A stretch of 42,687 nucleotides of DNA from Candidatus Allofournierella merdipullorum (GCA_019116345.1 DXBV01000071.1:1-42687), one strand, 5' to 3'. Positions 6,442 to 15,468 are shown, counted from the first letter of the stretch. Numbers and translations are program-made. The notes: generated from the sequence alone by a model not told the origin.

Positions 6442-7560
6442 TTACTTTTCTTCCCAGATGGGCTCTTTCAGCATCCAGCGGCCGTATTCATCCTTGTAGA
6501 AGATGTCACGGTTGTAGAACTTGTCGATGATGGCCCAGAACTCCGCCTCGCTGTAGCCGCAGAACTCGCAGAAGTCCCGCACGCTCAGGGGGTCCAGCGC
6601 GCCGTCCCGCTCTTTGATGACGGGGATGGCCTCCTCGCGGGTCATCATGCCGTAGCGGATGTAGCGGGCGGTGTAGTCGGTGGCGGCGGCGTGGCCGAAC
6701 TTGGGATACTTCAGCCAGCTGTGCACCAGGTAGGCGCGGCTGTCGATCTGGTCGAAGTTCTCGGCGTGGTGGGTGCGGTCCCACTCGTGGGTCAGGTCGT
6801 GGAAGCCGCGGCTCTTGGCCAGCTGGTAGTTCTTGTAGCTGTTCCAGGGCAGGAAGTAGCTCAGGTAGAAGGGATCCAGACGGGCCAGCTCCTCGGCGGT
6901 GGGGGCCTTGGTCAGCGCCAGGTCGTTCTCGCTCACGCCGTAGCTCAGCAGCTCCTCGGTGGGGAAGCCCACTGCCACGCCGTTCTCGATCTGGCCGCGG
7001 GCGGAGTAGGTCTCCTCGTCGGAGTTGCCGCCGTACTCAAAGCTCACGTTCTCGCCGTAGCACAGCAGGGGCGTGTTGAACTTGAGGGCCATGTGCAAAG
7101 GGAAGGTGTAGATGAGGCGGTCCACATACCAGGTGGGCTTGCCGTACTTCTCAAAGAAGGCGCGCATCAGGGTCTTCTGGGCCTTGATGTTGGGCTTGCA
7201 GCTGATGATGGTGCAGCCGAAGGCCTCGGAGATGTTCTTCAGGTTGTGCTTGCCCGCCTCGGTCATGGGGAAGTTGTCCTCCACGCTGAAGAGGATGGGG
7301 TTCATCTTCATGACCTCTTTCAGGATGTAGACCTGGAAGTGGCTGTCCTTGCCGCCGCTCACCGCCACGGCGCAGTCGTAGCCACCGGGGCCGTTGCAGC
7401 CGCGATATTTGTCGCACAGGGCCTCGAATTCCTTCCAGCGGGCGTCCCAGTCCACTTTGGAGCGGCTCTCGTAATGGCGGCAGGCGCTGCACACCCCTTC
7501 CGCGTCGAAGGTGATGCCGGGCCGGGTGTCGGGCATGGTGCACTTTTTGCAGTATTTCAC
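6442..7560 (-). CDS. N-acetyl sugar amidotransferase (PseA/WbpG-like)
   Basis: A 372-aa member of the PseA/WbpG/LnmX-type amidotransferases. In known cases these enzymes use ammonia and ATP to turn an N-acetyl group of a surface sugar into acetamidino (pseudaminic, legionaminic or uronic acid sugars). Two CxxC pairs (Cys4/Cys7, Cys24/Cys27) look zinc-binding, and the PP-loop ATP site SGGKDS is at 68-73. The start is GTG at 7560, nine bases after GGGAGG. The open frame runs far upstream to 8151, but that part overlaps the surface-protein gene and lacks any start signal. It has its own promoter and terminator. No HisH/HisF-like ammonia donor lies in the window. The nonulosonate genes downstream of 15.5 kb suggest its substrate. 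Confidence 0.88.
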   Translation of the reverse strand: MKYCKKCTMPDTRPGITFDAEGVCSACRHYESRSKVDWDARWKEFEALCDKYRGCNGPGGYDCAVAVSGGKDSHFQVYILKEVMKMNPILFSVEDNFPMTEAGKHNLKNISEAFGCTIISCKPNIKAQKTLMRAFFEKYGKPTWYVDRLIYTFPLHMALKFNTPLLCYGENVSFEYGGNSDEETYSARGQIENGVAVGFPTEELLSYGVSENDLALTKAPTAEELARLDPFYLSYFLPWNSYKNYQLAKSRGFHDLTHEWDRTHHAENFDQIDSRAYLVHSWLKYPKFGHAAATDYTARYIRYGMMTREEAIPVIKERDGALDPLSVRDFCEFCGYSEAEFWAIIDKFYNRDIFYKDEYGRWMLKEPIWEEK

Positions 7561-7606
7561 GGGTAGGTACCTCCCTGTAAAAAAGTCGAATGGTTCCAAC
7601 GGCGTT

Positions 7607-7615
7607 ATTATACCA
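7607..7615 (-). promoter_or_regulatory. Extended -10 promoter of the amidotransferase
   Basis: Minus strand TGGTATAAT: a perfect TATAAT with the TG-N extension, about 46 bases before the GTG start. No good -35 box is visible. Confidence 0.65.
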
Positions 7616-7645
7616 CGGCGGCCGCGGGGATACCAGCCTTTTTGC

Positions 7646-7681
7646 AAAAACAGCGCGGCCCCCGTGGCAGGGAGCCGTGCT
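7646..7681 (-). terminator. Terminator after the LPXTG surface-protein gene
   Basis: Minus strand stem AGCACGGCTCCC / GGGGGCCGCGCT (one A-C mismatch and one G-T pair, six-base loop) followed by GTTTTTG, directly after the stop codon at 7691. Confidence 0.7.
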
Positions 7682-7690
7682 TTTATGCGA

Positions 7691-10111
7691 TCAGTCTTCG
7701 GAAGAAGTATCCTTGGCCTTTGCCCGGCGCTGTACCCAGGCGCAGAGAATGAGGCCGCTGCCCGCCGCGGTGAGCAAAAGCGTCCAGGCCACAAGGCGGC
7801 TTTCGTCGCCCGTGACGGGCAGGCCGGCCGCCTCCAGAGCGCCGGAAAGGGGCGACTGCTGTGCGCCGCAGACCAGGCAAACGCCGTCCCGGAACTGGTG
7901 CCCGGCAGCGATGACCGCGCCCTGCTCCAGCACAGCGCCGCAGCCCGCGCAGCAAACGTCGCCGGTGTAACCGTCGGAAGTGCAGCCGACGGCAACGGCG
8001 TTTCGGGTGACCCGCCCGCCGGCGTGGTTGGAGGAGTCAAGTTCGCCGTAGGGCTGGCCGCAGCGGGTGCACAGAGCTTTCTCGCTGCAGGTGGCGGTGC
8101 CGCCGGTGTGGCCCAGAGCGGAGCCGGCAATGGTGCGGGTGTGGGACGCACCGCACACGGTGCAGAGGGCGGTCTCGGTGCCGTCGTCGGTGCAGGTGGC
8201 GTTGTCGTCCGGAGCGTAAGCGCCGAACGTGTGGGCTGCTTTGCGGTCGATGGCGGTGCAGCCGGCGTTGGCGCAGGCGTACCAGTGGTCAGCCTCGTCC
8301 TTTTGCAGGAGGCTGAAGTCGTGGGCGGGCTTGACGGCGTGGAGTTTGTCCGGGTCGTTGCCGAAGGTCTCGGCGGCGGACCAGCAGGCCTCCCAGCCCT
8401 TATACACCTGTGCGCCGCCCAGCGCGGGAAGAGCCTCGGCCCCGTCGCCGGAAAGGGTCTGCCCCCACACCGCGGGGACGGTGGGGGTCGTGCCGCCGTT
8501 CAGCAGCCAGGCCACCTCGCCGCTGGCGAACTGCGCCTGGGTGCGGCCGCCGTCGCCGGTGGCGGAGGAAGCGAGATAGTAGCTGTTTTGGGGCAGCGAA
8601 AAAACCGCACCGGCAATGCCGCCGGCGGTGGATTCAAAGCCCGGCAGGGTGGAGGCGACGGCGCCGGTATTATAGCAATTTGCGATGGAGCTGCCTGTTG
8701 CCGCCTCGCCGGCGATGCCGCCCACATACCAGCCACCGGTGACGGCGCCGGTGTTCCAGCAGTTTTGGATGGTGCCGCTGTTTATACCGGCGATGCCGCC
8801 GATGGTGTTACCCGAAGCGGAATTCACCGTGGCGGAAGAGCCGCAGCACAGGATGGTGCCGGCGTTTTCGCCGGTCACACCTCCGCCGTACATCGCGGTC
8901 ACGCCGATCTGGCCGCCCTCGGCAAAGCAGTTTTCGATGGTACCGTAGTTCGCTCCGCAGACGGCTCCGGCGTAGCCGGAGGGAGGAACGATGCTGGCGT
9001 TTCGCAGAGTGAGATTTTTCACAACGCCGCCCGCGCCCAGCGTCTTGACCAGGCCGGAAGACACGTTCATCGTGGAAGCGGCGGAGACGGTAAGGCCGGT
9101 GATGGCATAGCTCTGGCCGTTAAAAGTGCCGGTGTAGGGGACACCGTATTTGCCGGCGGCGATGGGTGTCCATTCCCGGCCCGCGGGGATGGTGATGTCC
9201 GTTGTCAGGCGGGCGTTCAGAGTGGCATTGGCCTCAGCCTCGGCCACCTTCTGGCCAAACCAGAACAGCTGGCCGGCGTTGGAGATCTCATACACGCCGT
9301 CCGCAGCAAGAACGGCGGGCTGGAAGTGTCCGCCTTCGGCAAAACCGTTCTCGTCGTACTGGGTGGCGCCGACCTTCAGATATTTGTAGCGACCCTGGCT
9401 CGGTGCAAAAGGCGTGTAGTCGGTGGTGGGCGTGCCGCTGACATCAAGGCTGGCGGTAACGGCCGCGCTGCCGTAATTGCTGATGTCCGGCGCGAGGTAG
9501 GAAGCGACCAGAGAGCCGGTGAGGGTGAGAGAGCCGCCGTTGACCCGGAGATAGCGCGGAGCGCCGCTCATATCAATATGGAAACCGCGTCCCTGCGGGG
9601 CGGTGGCCGACAGGGTCACGGTGCCGCTGTTGATCACAAGACCCGCCTCGCCGGGGGTGAAGGTGGTGGAAAAGGCGCTCACATCGTAGGTGCAGGTTTC
9701 CGTGCCGCTGGCAAGAACGTCCAGCGAACCGTCTCCCTCGATGGTGACCACGCCGGCGGCGCAGATACCGTCCAGCCGGTAGGTCCCGTTGGCGACGGAG
9801 ATGGTGTTCGTTCCCGTCAGACGGATGATCAGGTCGCCGTTCGCCAAAATGGCGGCTTCGCGGAAATCCCTGGAATCAAAATGCGTCCGGGTAAGGTTTG
9901 CGTTGTTCAGCGTCAGAACGGAGCCGTCCCAGGTGACGCCGGCGGGCAGCTCGGCGCCGGACGCGGTGATCTCCACGCCGTCCACCCAAACGGTGGAGGC
10001 GGCGTCCGCAAAGGCCGGGCAGGCTGCCAGCGCGCTCAGCGCCAGCAGAAAGAGAAGGGCGGCTGCCCGGCGGAACAAGGCGCCGAAGGCAGCGGTGCGA
10101 GCGTTTTTCAT
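7691..10111 (-). CDS. LPXTG-anchored surface protein with GLUG-like and Cys-rich repeats
   Basis: An 806-aa exported protein. The signal peptide (about 1-36, with two arginines) leads to a beta-strand-rich region (about 40-250) that looks like a parallel beta-helix. GLUG-like repeats follow (about 385-480; NTIGGIAGINSGTIQNCWN and YVGGIAGEA are clear). Then come four or five degenerate modules with paired CxxC and GH or AH motifs (about 590-745), as in many clostridial surface proteins. A sortase motif LPVTGD near 764, a membrane helix and a basic tail finish it. It should be covalently attached to peptidoglycan; no sortase is in the window. The ATG at 10111 has AAAGGAGAG. The function may be adhesion or glycan binding, but this is a guess. 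It stands alone between two terminators. Confidence 0.88.
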   Translation of the reverse strand: MKNARTAAFGALFRRAAALLFLLALSALAACPAFADAASTVWVDGVEITASGAELPAGVTWDGSVLTLNNANLTRTHFDSRDFREAAILANGDLIIRLTGTNTISVANGTYRLDGICAAGVVTIEGDGSLDVLASGTETCTYDVSAFSTTFTPGEAGLVINSGTVTLSATAPQGRGFHIDMSGAPRYLRVNGGSLTLTGSLVASYLAPDISNYGSAAVTASLDVSGTPTTDYTPFAPSQGRYKYLKVGATQYDENGFAEGGHFQPAVLAADGVYEISNAGQLFWFGQKVAEAEANATLNARLTTDITIPAGREWTPIAAGKYGVPYTGTFNGQSYAITGLTVSAASTMNVSSGLVKTLGAGGVVKNLTLRNASIVPPSGYAGAVCGANYGTIENCFAEGGQIGVTAMYGGGVTGENAGTILCCGSSATVNSASGNTIGGIAGINSGTIQNCWNTGAVTGGWYVGGIAGEAATGSSIANCYNTGAVASTLPGFESTAGGIAGAVFSLPQNSYYLASSATGDGGRTQAQFASGEVAWLLNGGTTPTVPAVWGQTLSGDGAEALPALGGAQVYKGWEACWSAAETFGNDPDKLHAVKPAHDFSLLQKDEADHWYACANAGCTAIDRKAAHTFGAYAPDDNATCTDDGTETALCTVCGASHTRTIAGSALGHTGGTATCSEKALCTRCGQPYGELDSSNHAGGRVTRNAVAVGCTSDGYTGDVCCAGCGAVLEQGAVIAAGHQFRDGVCLVCGAQQSPLSGALEAAGLPVTGDESRLVAWTLLLTAAGSGLILCAWVQRRAKAKDTSSED

Positions 10112-10267
10112 GGTCGGTGATCTCTCCTTTTTGACCGGCCGCAGGGGAGGGGTCATGCCAGTCAGTTTGTTGTGTCCAGTAAGAAAGGATACAGCCCCGG
10201 AACGAAAAACGCAAGGGGGAAGTGAAAAGCGTCGAAAAAGGCGGGCGGGCCACTGCGCCGCCACAAA

Positions 10268-10297
10268 AGAAAAACGGCCCCGCAGGGCCGTTTTTTG
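10268..10297. terminator. Terminator after the flippase gene
   Basis: Inverted repeat ACGGCCC-loop-GGGCCGT flanked by an A-run and a T-run, so it can act on both strands. On the minus strand it ends the MBOAT-to-flippase operon. The 150 bases between it and the surface-protein start hold no promoter I would defend. Confidence 0.88.
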
Positions 10298-10303
10298 AAA
10301 AAA

Positions 10304-11530
10304 TCACGCAAATTGTTTGCGGCATTTGACCAGCAGGAACGCCAGCAGGCAAAGCGCCTGCGCGCCGATGCCGGCAATGGTGGCAAAGGCCGCGCCCCAG
10401 ACGTCGAAGGCGCGCAGCAGCGGCACGCTCACCGCCGCCGCGGCGGCAAGGCCCGCCAGGTTGCCCAGGATCAGGCCGCGCATGTCCCGTGCGATGGTGA
10501 GCAGGTGGCACAGCACGGTGGAAGCCACGGTGCAGACGGTGGCCAGTACCAGCGGCTGCAAGAGAGGGGTGTAGTCCAGAATTTCCGGGCTGGTGGGGTA
10601 GAGGATGGAAAGGCCCCACCGCCCCAGCAGCGCCACGCCGGCGGCCCCGGCGGCCCACATGGCGGCGAGAGCCGCCGCCAGCATCACAAGGCCCCGGAAA
10701 AAGCCCACCCTGTCCTTCTGGTTCCACAGCCGGGCAAAGGTGGTGATGAAAGGCACGAACAGGTAGATGACCGCCACCTGCAAAATGAGCACCGGCAAAA
10801 ACACGTTGTTGAAATAGCTCATCTTCTCGGTGCCCAGCACCCGCTCGCAGAAATAGCGGGGCACCGAGGGGATGGCGGTGTTCAGCGCGGCGTACACCGC
10901 CAGCGGGGCGCACTCGGCAAGCAGTGCCCACACGCTGCCGCCGCTTTTGTTTGCCAGGTCGGCATGGCCCCGGGCCAGGGGCAGGTCCACCGCCAGAACA
11001 TAGACGGCGTTCAGCGCGAACAGCGCCGCCAGGGTGAGCACCAGGTTGCCGGTGAGCACAAGACCCAGGGTGACCGTGCCGGCGGTGACCAGGCCCCGCA
11101 CGCCGAAGCTGATGCCCACCACGTCCAGCCGCTCGGCCTTTTGCAGATAGCCGTGCCACACGTCGGACCAGCTCTCGATGAGGCGGTAGGCGGTGTAGAG
11201 GGCGATGACCCAGCGCTGCTCGGCGGAGTAGCTGTTGACGAAGGCGAACACAAGGCAGCCCGCGCCCGCCGCCGTCAGGGTGACGTAGCGGCTCAAAAGA
11301 TAGGTGCGGTCGGCGTATTTGCCCGCAAGGTCGGACACCTGGAAGGTGCGCATGCCAAAACTCGCCACCGAGAGGCATACGTTGGCGATGGTCATGGCGG
11401 TGGCCAGCATGCCGTTGGCGGTAACGCCCGCCAGCGCGGTGACCAGCAGGTTCAGCGCCGCCTGGCACAGATAGAACAGCAGGCTGCCCGCCGTGTTGAA
11501 CAGAAGGTTTTTCCGAAGCTGGGAGTTCAA
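10304..11530 (-). CDS. Polysaccharide flippase, Wzx/MATE-like
   Basis: A 408-aa polytopic protein with about twelve hydrophobic segments, resembling oligosaccharide flippases that move undecaprenyl-linked glycans across the membrane. The N-terminal SQLRKNLLFNTAGSLLFYLCQ resembles the start of Wzx/RfbX proteins. The start is TTG at 11530, seven bases after GGAGG; there is no ATG nearby. It is the last gene of the MBOAT operon, 13 bases after the surface carbohydrate gene. Inferred role: flipping the repeat unit made by the neighbouring genes. The substrate cannot be read from sequence. Confidence 0.82.
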   Translation of the reverse strand: MNSQLRKNLLFNTAGSLLFYLCQAALNLLVTALAGVTANGMLATAMTIANVCLSVASFGMRTFQVSDLAGKYADRTYLLSRYVTLTAAGAGCLVFAFVNSYSAEQRWVIALYTAYRLIESWSDVWHGYLQKAERLDVVGISFGVRGLVTAGTVTLGLVLTGNLVLTLAALFALNAVYVLAVDLPLARGHADLANKSGGSVWALLAECAPLAVYAALNTAIPSVPRYFCERVLGTEKMSYFNNVFLPVLILQVAVIYLFVPFITTFARLWNQKDRVGFFRGLVMLAAALAAMWAAGAAGVALLGRWGLSILYPTSPEILDYTPLLQPLVLATVCTVASTVLCHLLTIARDMRGLILGNLAGLAAAAAVSVPLLRAFDVWGAAFATIAGIGAQALCLLAFLLVKCRKQFA

Positions 11531-11543
11531 AGCGCCGCCTCCT

Positions 11544-12857
11544 TTACTTCACAAAGGGCGCGATGCGCGCCTCCATGGCCTCGGCGTCGGCCTTGGGCAC
11601 ATAGGCTTTCTCCACATAGCCGTAGATGCGCTGGGCGAAATCCGCCAGGCCCTTGTGGAAGAAGAACACCTTTTTGGGGGGCAGGCGCAGCGCGAACAGA
11701 ATGTGCACGCCCCAAAGGGCGAAGAATTTGAGCCAGTTGAAATGAGGGGTAAAGCCCTCGCCCATGGGCGCATCCCGGGGCGGCTCTTTGTACACCTGCT
11801 CCAACAGGTCCGCCATCCGCTTGTAGGCGGGAACGGGGCTGGGGTCAAAATAGCCCTCGATGACCTCCTTCGCGATGGGGAAGGGTGGCTCGTCCTCGGC
11901 CATGGCGGCGGTGAAGTCCTCGTAATTGGTGACGTACTTCGCCCCGGCGTAGATCACCGGGTCGTACTCGTGCTCGATGGGCGCGGGCCGCAGGATGTGG
12001 CAGCTCTTGCCTGCCATATACACCTCGGCGATGGCGGTGCTCATCCAGATGGAGATGGAATCCGCCGCAACGATCCACTGTTTCACGCTGTCGGAAAAAA
12101 TGACGTGGAAATTCGGCCGCTTTTTCGCAAGGTCTGCCAGCGCAGGGCTGTTCCACTCGCTGGGATGCCGGCGGTAGACCAGTTCCACCTCCGGGTGGTC
12201 GGCCAGATACCGGTCGAACCAATCGAGGGTCTCGGCCATGCTCACCCGGTTGGTGGCGGCAAAGCCGGAAAAATCGGTGCCCGCCATCTCGCTGAGCTCT
12301 TTCACTTCGGCGTCGGTCATGCTGGCGTAGCCGAAGCTGGAAATGTAAAGGTGCAGCTTTTTGGCGGGGTCCAGGCCGTGCTCGGCGCACAGCTGTTCCT
12401 TCGATTTGAAGTAACCCGCGAACTCCGGGCGCAAAAAGTCCATCATCACCGCGCCGGTGACGGGGGTGTTCTTTTCTTCCATGCCGTGGGCAATGAGGCG
12501 GTCGGCGGTGCGCCGGCCCCAGCAGGTCTGCACGCACTTTTTGGCGTTGCCGTTCATGTTGAACCAGTCGCCCGCCTCCTGGGTGTCGCTGAGCATCTGC
12601 TCCCAGTGGAGGTTCACGATCTTGTCGCACCGGCCGATGTTGTTATAGACGTGGCTGTTGATGGCCTCGTTGTCGTACATGCAGCTGGAAACCAAGACCT
12701 TCGGTTTTTTCCAGGTGAAGTATTTCAGCTTTTTGCGGTCCAGCAGCTGGCGGATCTCGGCGGTGTAGCCCCGGCGCTCCAGCTCCAGCTTCAGCAAAAG
12801 GTCGCTCTCGTACTCCCGCACGGTGTGCTCGTACAAAATCAAAAAGTCAAGACCCAT
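11544..12857 (-). CDS. Surface carbohydrate biosynthesis protein, GT-B-like
   Basis: A 437-aa soluble protein similar in style to the 'surface carbohydrate biosynthesis protein' family. It has two Rossmann-like halves, with MGLDFLILYEHTVREYES at the N-terminus and a C-terminal half with VELVYRRHPSEW and a STAIAEVYMAGK donor-site-like stretch, as in GT-B transferases of the sialyl/CDP-glycerol kind. It probably acts on the cytosolic face. It is the only candidate cytosolic glycosyltransferase in the window, so it might transfer the CMP-activated nonulosonate made by the divergent operon. That link is inference. The ATG has AGGAGGG eight bases upstream. It lies between the SGNH-like gene (18-base gap) and the flippase. 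Confidence 0.7.
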   Translation of the reverse strand: MGLDFLILYEHTVREYESDLLLKLELERRGYTAEIRQLLDRKKLKYFTWKKPKVLVSSCMYDNEAINSHVYNNIGRCDKIVNLHWEQMLSDTQEAGDWFNMNGNAKKCVQTCWGRRTADRLIAHGMEEKNTPVTGAVMMDFLRPEFAGYFKSKEQLCAEHGLDPAKKLHLYISSFGYASMTDAEVKELSEMAGTDFSGFAATNRVSMAETLDWFDRYLADHPEVELVYRRHPSEWNSPALADLAKKRPNFHVIFSDSVKQWIVAADSISIWMSTAIAEVYMAGKSCHILRPAPIEHEYDPVIYAGAKYVTNYEDFTAAMAEDEPPFPIAKEVIEGYFDPSPVPAYKRMADLLEQVYKEPPRDAPMGEGFTPHFNWLKFFALWGVHILFALRLPPKKVFFFHKGLADFAQRIYGYVEKAYVPKADAEAMEARIAPFVK

Positions 12858-12875
12858 TCCCGGTCCCTCCTGTGT

Positions 12876-13826
12876 TTATCCGACGTCGGCAAAAAGCTCG
12901 TCCATCCACTGGGGCAGGCCGTAGCGGGTGTCCAGATGGAAGCCGTCGAAGAACTGTTGGTCGTCGTCAAAATCCGGGCGGTTCGCCCACTCGTAGTCCA
13001 GCACGGCAAAGCCGTACTCTTCGGCCCATTCAGCAAGGCGCGGCAGGAACTCGGCGGCCATGGCCTGGTCGATGCCAAAGGGCATGCAGGCGTCGGTGAG
13101 CACGATGTCCGCCATGGGGGGCAGCACCACCGTCAGCTTTACGCCCTTGTCCCGGCAGGCCGCGGCCATCTCGCAAAAGCGGGCCAGCTGCTCCTCGTTG
13201 AGCCGCCAGCCCTTGCACCGGGGCAGAAGGGCCTCGGGGTAGGTGGCAAGGCGGGTGTGCAGTTCATACACCGTGCCGTCCGGGCCGGTGTAGTCCTCGG
13301 GGTACACCCAGTCGCCGGTCTCCTCGGCGGCTCCGCCGGGGATGCCCCGCAGCCGCTCGGAAAGAGCGGTGAGCATGTTCACGTTGTATTCCAGGTTGAA
13401 CATGTAGGCCAGGGGATTGGTCAGCGTCTTTTCCAGGGTGCTCATGCGGTCGGCGTCGTAGGTCTCGGTGACGGTGTAGAAGGACAGGCCGAACACCACT
13501 TCCTCAAGGTCGGGGTTTTGCTCCAGCGCCCAGTTCACCACGTCCACGCCCTCCCGCAGGGAGGCGCCGCCGAAGGCCAGATTCTGCCAGGGGCGGCCGC
13601 TGACGGCCTCCACCTGCTCCATGTCAAAGTGGGCAAGGCGGGAGTCCCCCACGATGATGCGGGGGCCGGGGTGGGCGGCGTAGCTTTTCAGCCGGGCCAC
13701 CGGGGCCTCGCTGGAAGTGGAAGACTTAAGGCCAAAGTAATTGTTGGGCTCAAAAGCGGCAAAGACGCAGAAATACGCCGCCACCGGCAGAGCCAGCAGC
13801 GCCAGCTTTTTCAGAATGTTGCGCAT
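12876..13826 (-). CDS. SGNH-hydrolase-like membrane-anchored partner of the MBOAT
   Basis: A 316-aa protein with an N-terminal signal anchor (about 5-27) and an extracytoplasmic domain. GDS with Ser62 (RIIVGDSRLAHF), FGGAS and C-terminal D294-x-x-H297 (FFDGFHLD) match SGNH/DltD/AlgJ-type active-site blocks. Such proteins work with an MBOAT acyltransferase to move acyl, mostly acetyl, groups onto exported polymers. The MBOAT gene lies 24 bases upstream, which supports this. The ATG has AAAGGAGG. Family-level function is inferred from the active-site pattern and the context; overall similarity to any named member looks low. Confidence 0.8.
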   Translation of the reverse strand: MRNILKKLALLALPVAAYFCVFAAFEPNNYFGLKSSTSSEAPVARLKSYAAHPGPRIIVGDSRLAHFDMEQVEAVSGRPWQNLAFGGASLREGVDVVNWALEQNPDLEEVVFGLSFYTVTETYDADRMSTLEKTLTNPLAYMFNLEYNVNMLTALSERLRGIPGGAAEETGDWVYPEDYTGPDGTVYELHTRLATYPEALLPRCKGWRLNEEQLARFCEMAAACRDKGVKLTVVLPPMADIVLTDACMPFGIDQAMAAEFLPRLAEWAEEYGFAVLDYEWANRPDFDDDQQFFDGFHLDTRYGLPQWMDELFADVG

Positions 13827-13850
13827 TCCCGCGCCTCCTTTCGCTTGTGT

Positions 13851-15395
13851 TTAGAAGCCGCCGTAGGCGAAACTCGCGCCGCCGAAGCCGCCGCTGGCCA
13901 TCAAAAGGCCGCCGAAGATGGCCAGCACCAGGGCGTAGTAGAGCGCCCAGCGCACCGCCGTTTTCTGGCTTTGCAGCACCAGTTCGGCGCTCTTGTTCTT
14001 GAAACGGAAGGCCCGCTGCCAGTCAAACCAGACCGCCAGCGCCAGGGTAAAGGCCAAAAAGACGCACCAGGCCGCCGCCATCATGTTCTGGGCGTAGAAG
14101 CCGTCCAGCACCGCCTGCCAGCTCTCGGCGGCAAAGCGGGCGGGGCTCCAGTCCCGGAAAAAGCCCGCCAGAACGGCAAAGGCCTGACCTAAGCCGCTGC
14201 CGCCCACGTTCGAACCGGCGGCAAAGAATACCATTCCAAAGGCCCACAGGGTGAACACGCCGGCCCGCTTGGCCCAGAGGACGCGGGCGGGGGCCTTCTT
14301 TTTGGGCTTGCCGAACTTCTGGTGGATGAGTTCCTCTCCGGCACGGTAAGCGCCCTGCAAAAAACCCCAGACCACAAAGGGCAAGGTGCTGCCGTGCCAG
14401 AAGCCGGAGACGAAGAACACGATGAACACACACACCACCGGCGAAAGGCGGCTCACCCGCCGCCCGATGAGGGGCAGCCTGGAGGCGTCCGCCCAGACGA
14501 GGGGGGTGAAGAGATAGTCCTGCAGCCAGCTTGAAAGGCTGATGTGCCAGCGGCTCCAAAAGCCGGAGAAGTTGGCGGCAAAGAAGGGGGTCTTGAAGTT
14601 TTCGGGAATGTCCAGCCCCAGCAAAAGAGCGCTGGCCCGGGCCATCTCGGAATAGCCCGCAAAGTCGAAGTAGAGATACAGGGTGTAGCCCACCGTGGCC
14701 GCCAGAAGGGCCGGGCCGCCGTGGCCGGCGGCGTCGGAGTAGATGGGCTGGACGTACATCATGATGACGTCCGCCACCGCCACTTTTTTAAAGAGGCCCA
14801 GGGCGAACAGCTGCAGCGCCCGCACGGTGCGGGAGGCATCAAAGCGGTGTTCTTGCCGCAGCTGGGGCAGCAGTTGTTTTGCCCGGCAGATGGGGCCGGC
14901 GGTGATGGTGCCGAAAAAGCAGAGAAAGGCCGCGAGGTTCACAAAGCTTTCTTCCGGCTCCATGTCCCCCCGGGCCACGTCCACCAGATAGCTCACGGCG
15001 GCGAAGGTGTAGAAGCTGATGCCCAGCGGGAAGGGCAGAGCATGAAGAACGCCGGGAGCCAGAGGCAGCACCGGCAAAAGGAAGTTGAAGTACTTGAATA
15101 CCGCCAGCACCGCCAGAAGGGCGATGACGGCAGCGGCCAGCAGCCGGCCCTTTTTCTCTTTGCGGGCCAGGGCAAGGCCCATCCGCCAGACAAAGAGGCA
15201 CACCGCCGCCAGCACCGCCAGCGGCACCAGCGGCCACGGGCCGGGCCAGTCCGCCCCGGTGGGACGGTTGAACCAGTAGAACACCGCGCTCGCCGCAAGG
15301 AGCAGGCCGTTCTGCCAGCCCTTGGGGCAGACTTTCAGGTACAGAAAAGCCACCACGGGCAGGAACGCAAAGTAGGAAAAACTCTGAAAACTCAC
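13851..15395 (-). CDS. MBOAT-family O-acyltransferase (AlgI/DltB-like)
   Basis: A 514-aa polytopic membrane protein of the MBOAT family (AlgI, PatA, DltB). These take acetyl or other acyl groups from the cytosol and pass them across the membrane to a partner that acylates a polymer. Key family blocks are visible: SRWHISLSSWLQDYLFTPL, and the catalytic-His block VSGFWHGSTLPFVVWG. The start is taken as GTG at 15395, preceded by AAAGGAGG; an in-frame upstream extension to 15419 lies on the Shine-Dalgarno sequence. First gene of a four-gene operon with the SGNH-like protein, GT-B-like protein and flippase. It likely O-acylates the surface glycan. Confidence 0.92.
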   Translation of the reverse strand: MSFQSFSYFAFLPVVAFLYLKVCPKGWQNGLLLAASAVFYWFNRPTGADWPGPWPLVPLAVLAAVCLFVWRMGLALARKEKKGRLLAAAVIALLAVLAVFKYFNFLLPVLPLAPGVLHALPFPLGISFYTFAAVSYLVDVARGDMEPEESFVNLAAFLCFFGTITAGPICRAKQLLPQLRQEHRFDASRTVRALQLFALGLFKKVAVADVIMMYVQPIYSDAAGHGGPALLAATVGYTLYLYFDFAGYSEMARASALLLGLDIPENFKTPFFAANFSGFWSRWHISLSSWLQDYLFTPLVWADASRLPLIGRRVSRLSPVVCVFIVFFVSGFWHGSTLPFVVWGFLQGAYRAGEELIHQKFGKPKKKAPARVLWAKRAGVFTLWAFGMVFFAAGSNVGGSGLGQAFAVLAGFFRDWSPARFAAESWQAVLDGFYAQNMMAAAWCVFLAFTLALAVWFDWQRAFRFKNKSAELVLQSQKTAVRWALYYALVLAIFGGLLMASGGFGGASFAYGGF

Positions 15396-15439
15396 CCCGG
15401 CGGCCTCCTTTCTGGGCAAAGTAGGGCATTATCTAAATT

Positions 15440-15468
15440 ATTATATCTGTTTTGCGCTGCGGTGTAAA
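15440..15468 (-). promoter_or_regulatory. Promoter of the MBOAT operon
   Basis: Minus strand TTTACA (15468-15463), 17-bp spacer, TATAAT (15445-15440). Back to back with the legB promoter; the two -35 boxes are 12 bases apart. Confidence 0.88.

Noticed and set aside
7561..8151. A nearly 200-residue N-terminal extension of the sugar amidotransferase
   Set aside because: It overlaps the end of the LPXTG protein gene, is Pro/Ala/Arg-rich and has no start signal. The GTG at 7560 has a good Shine-Dalgarno sequence and begins exactly at the CxxC domain.
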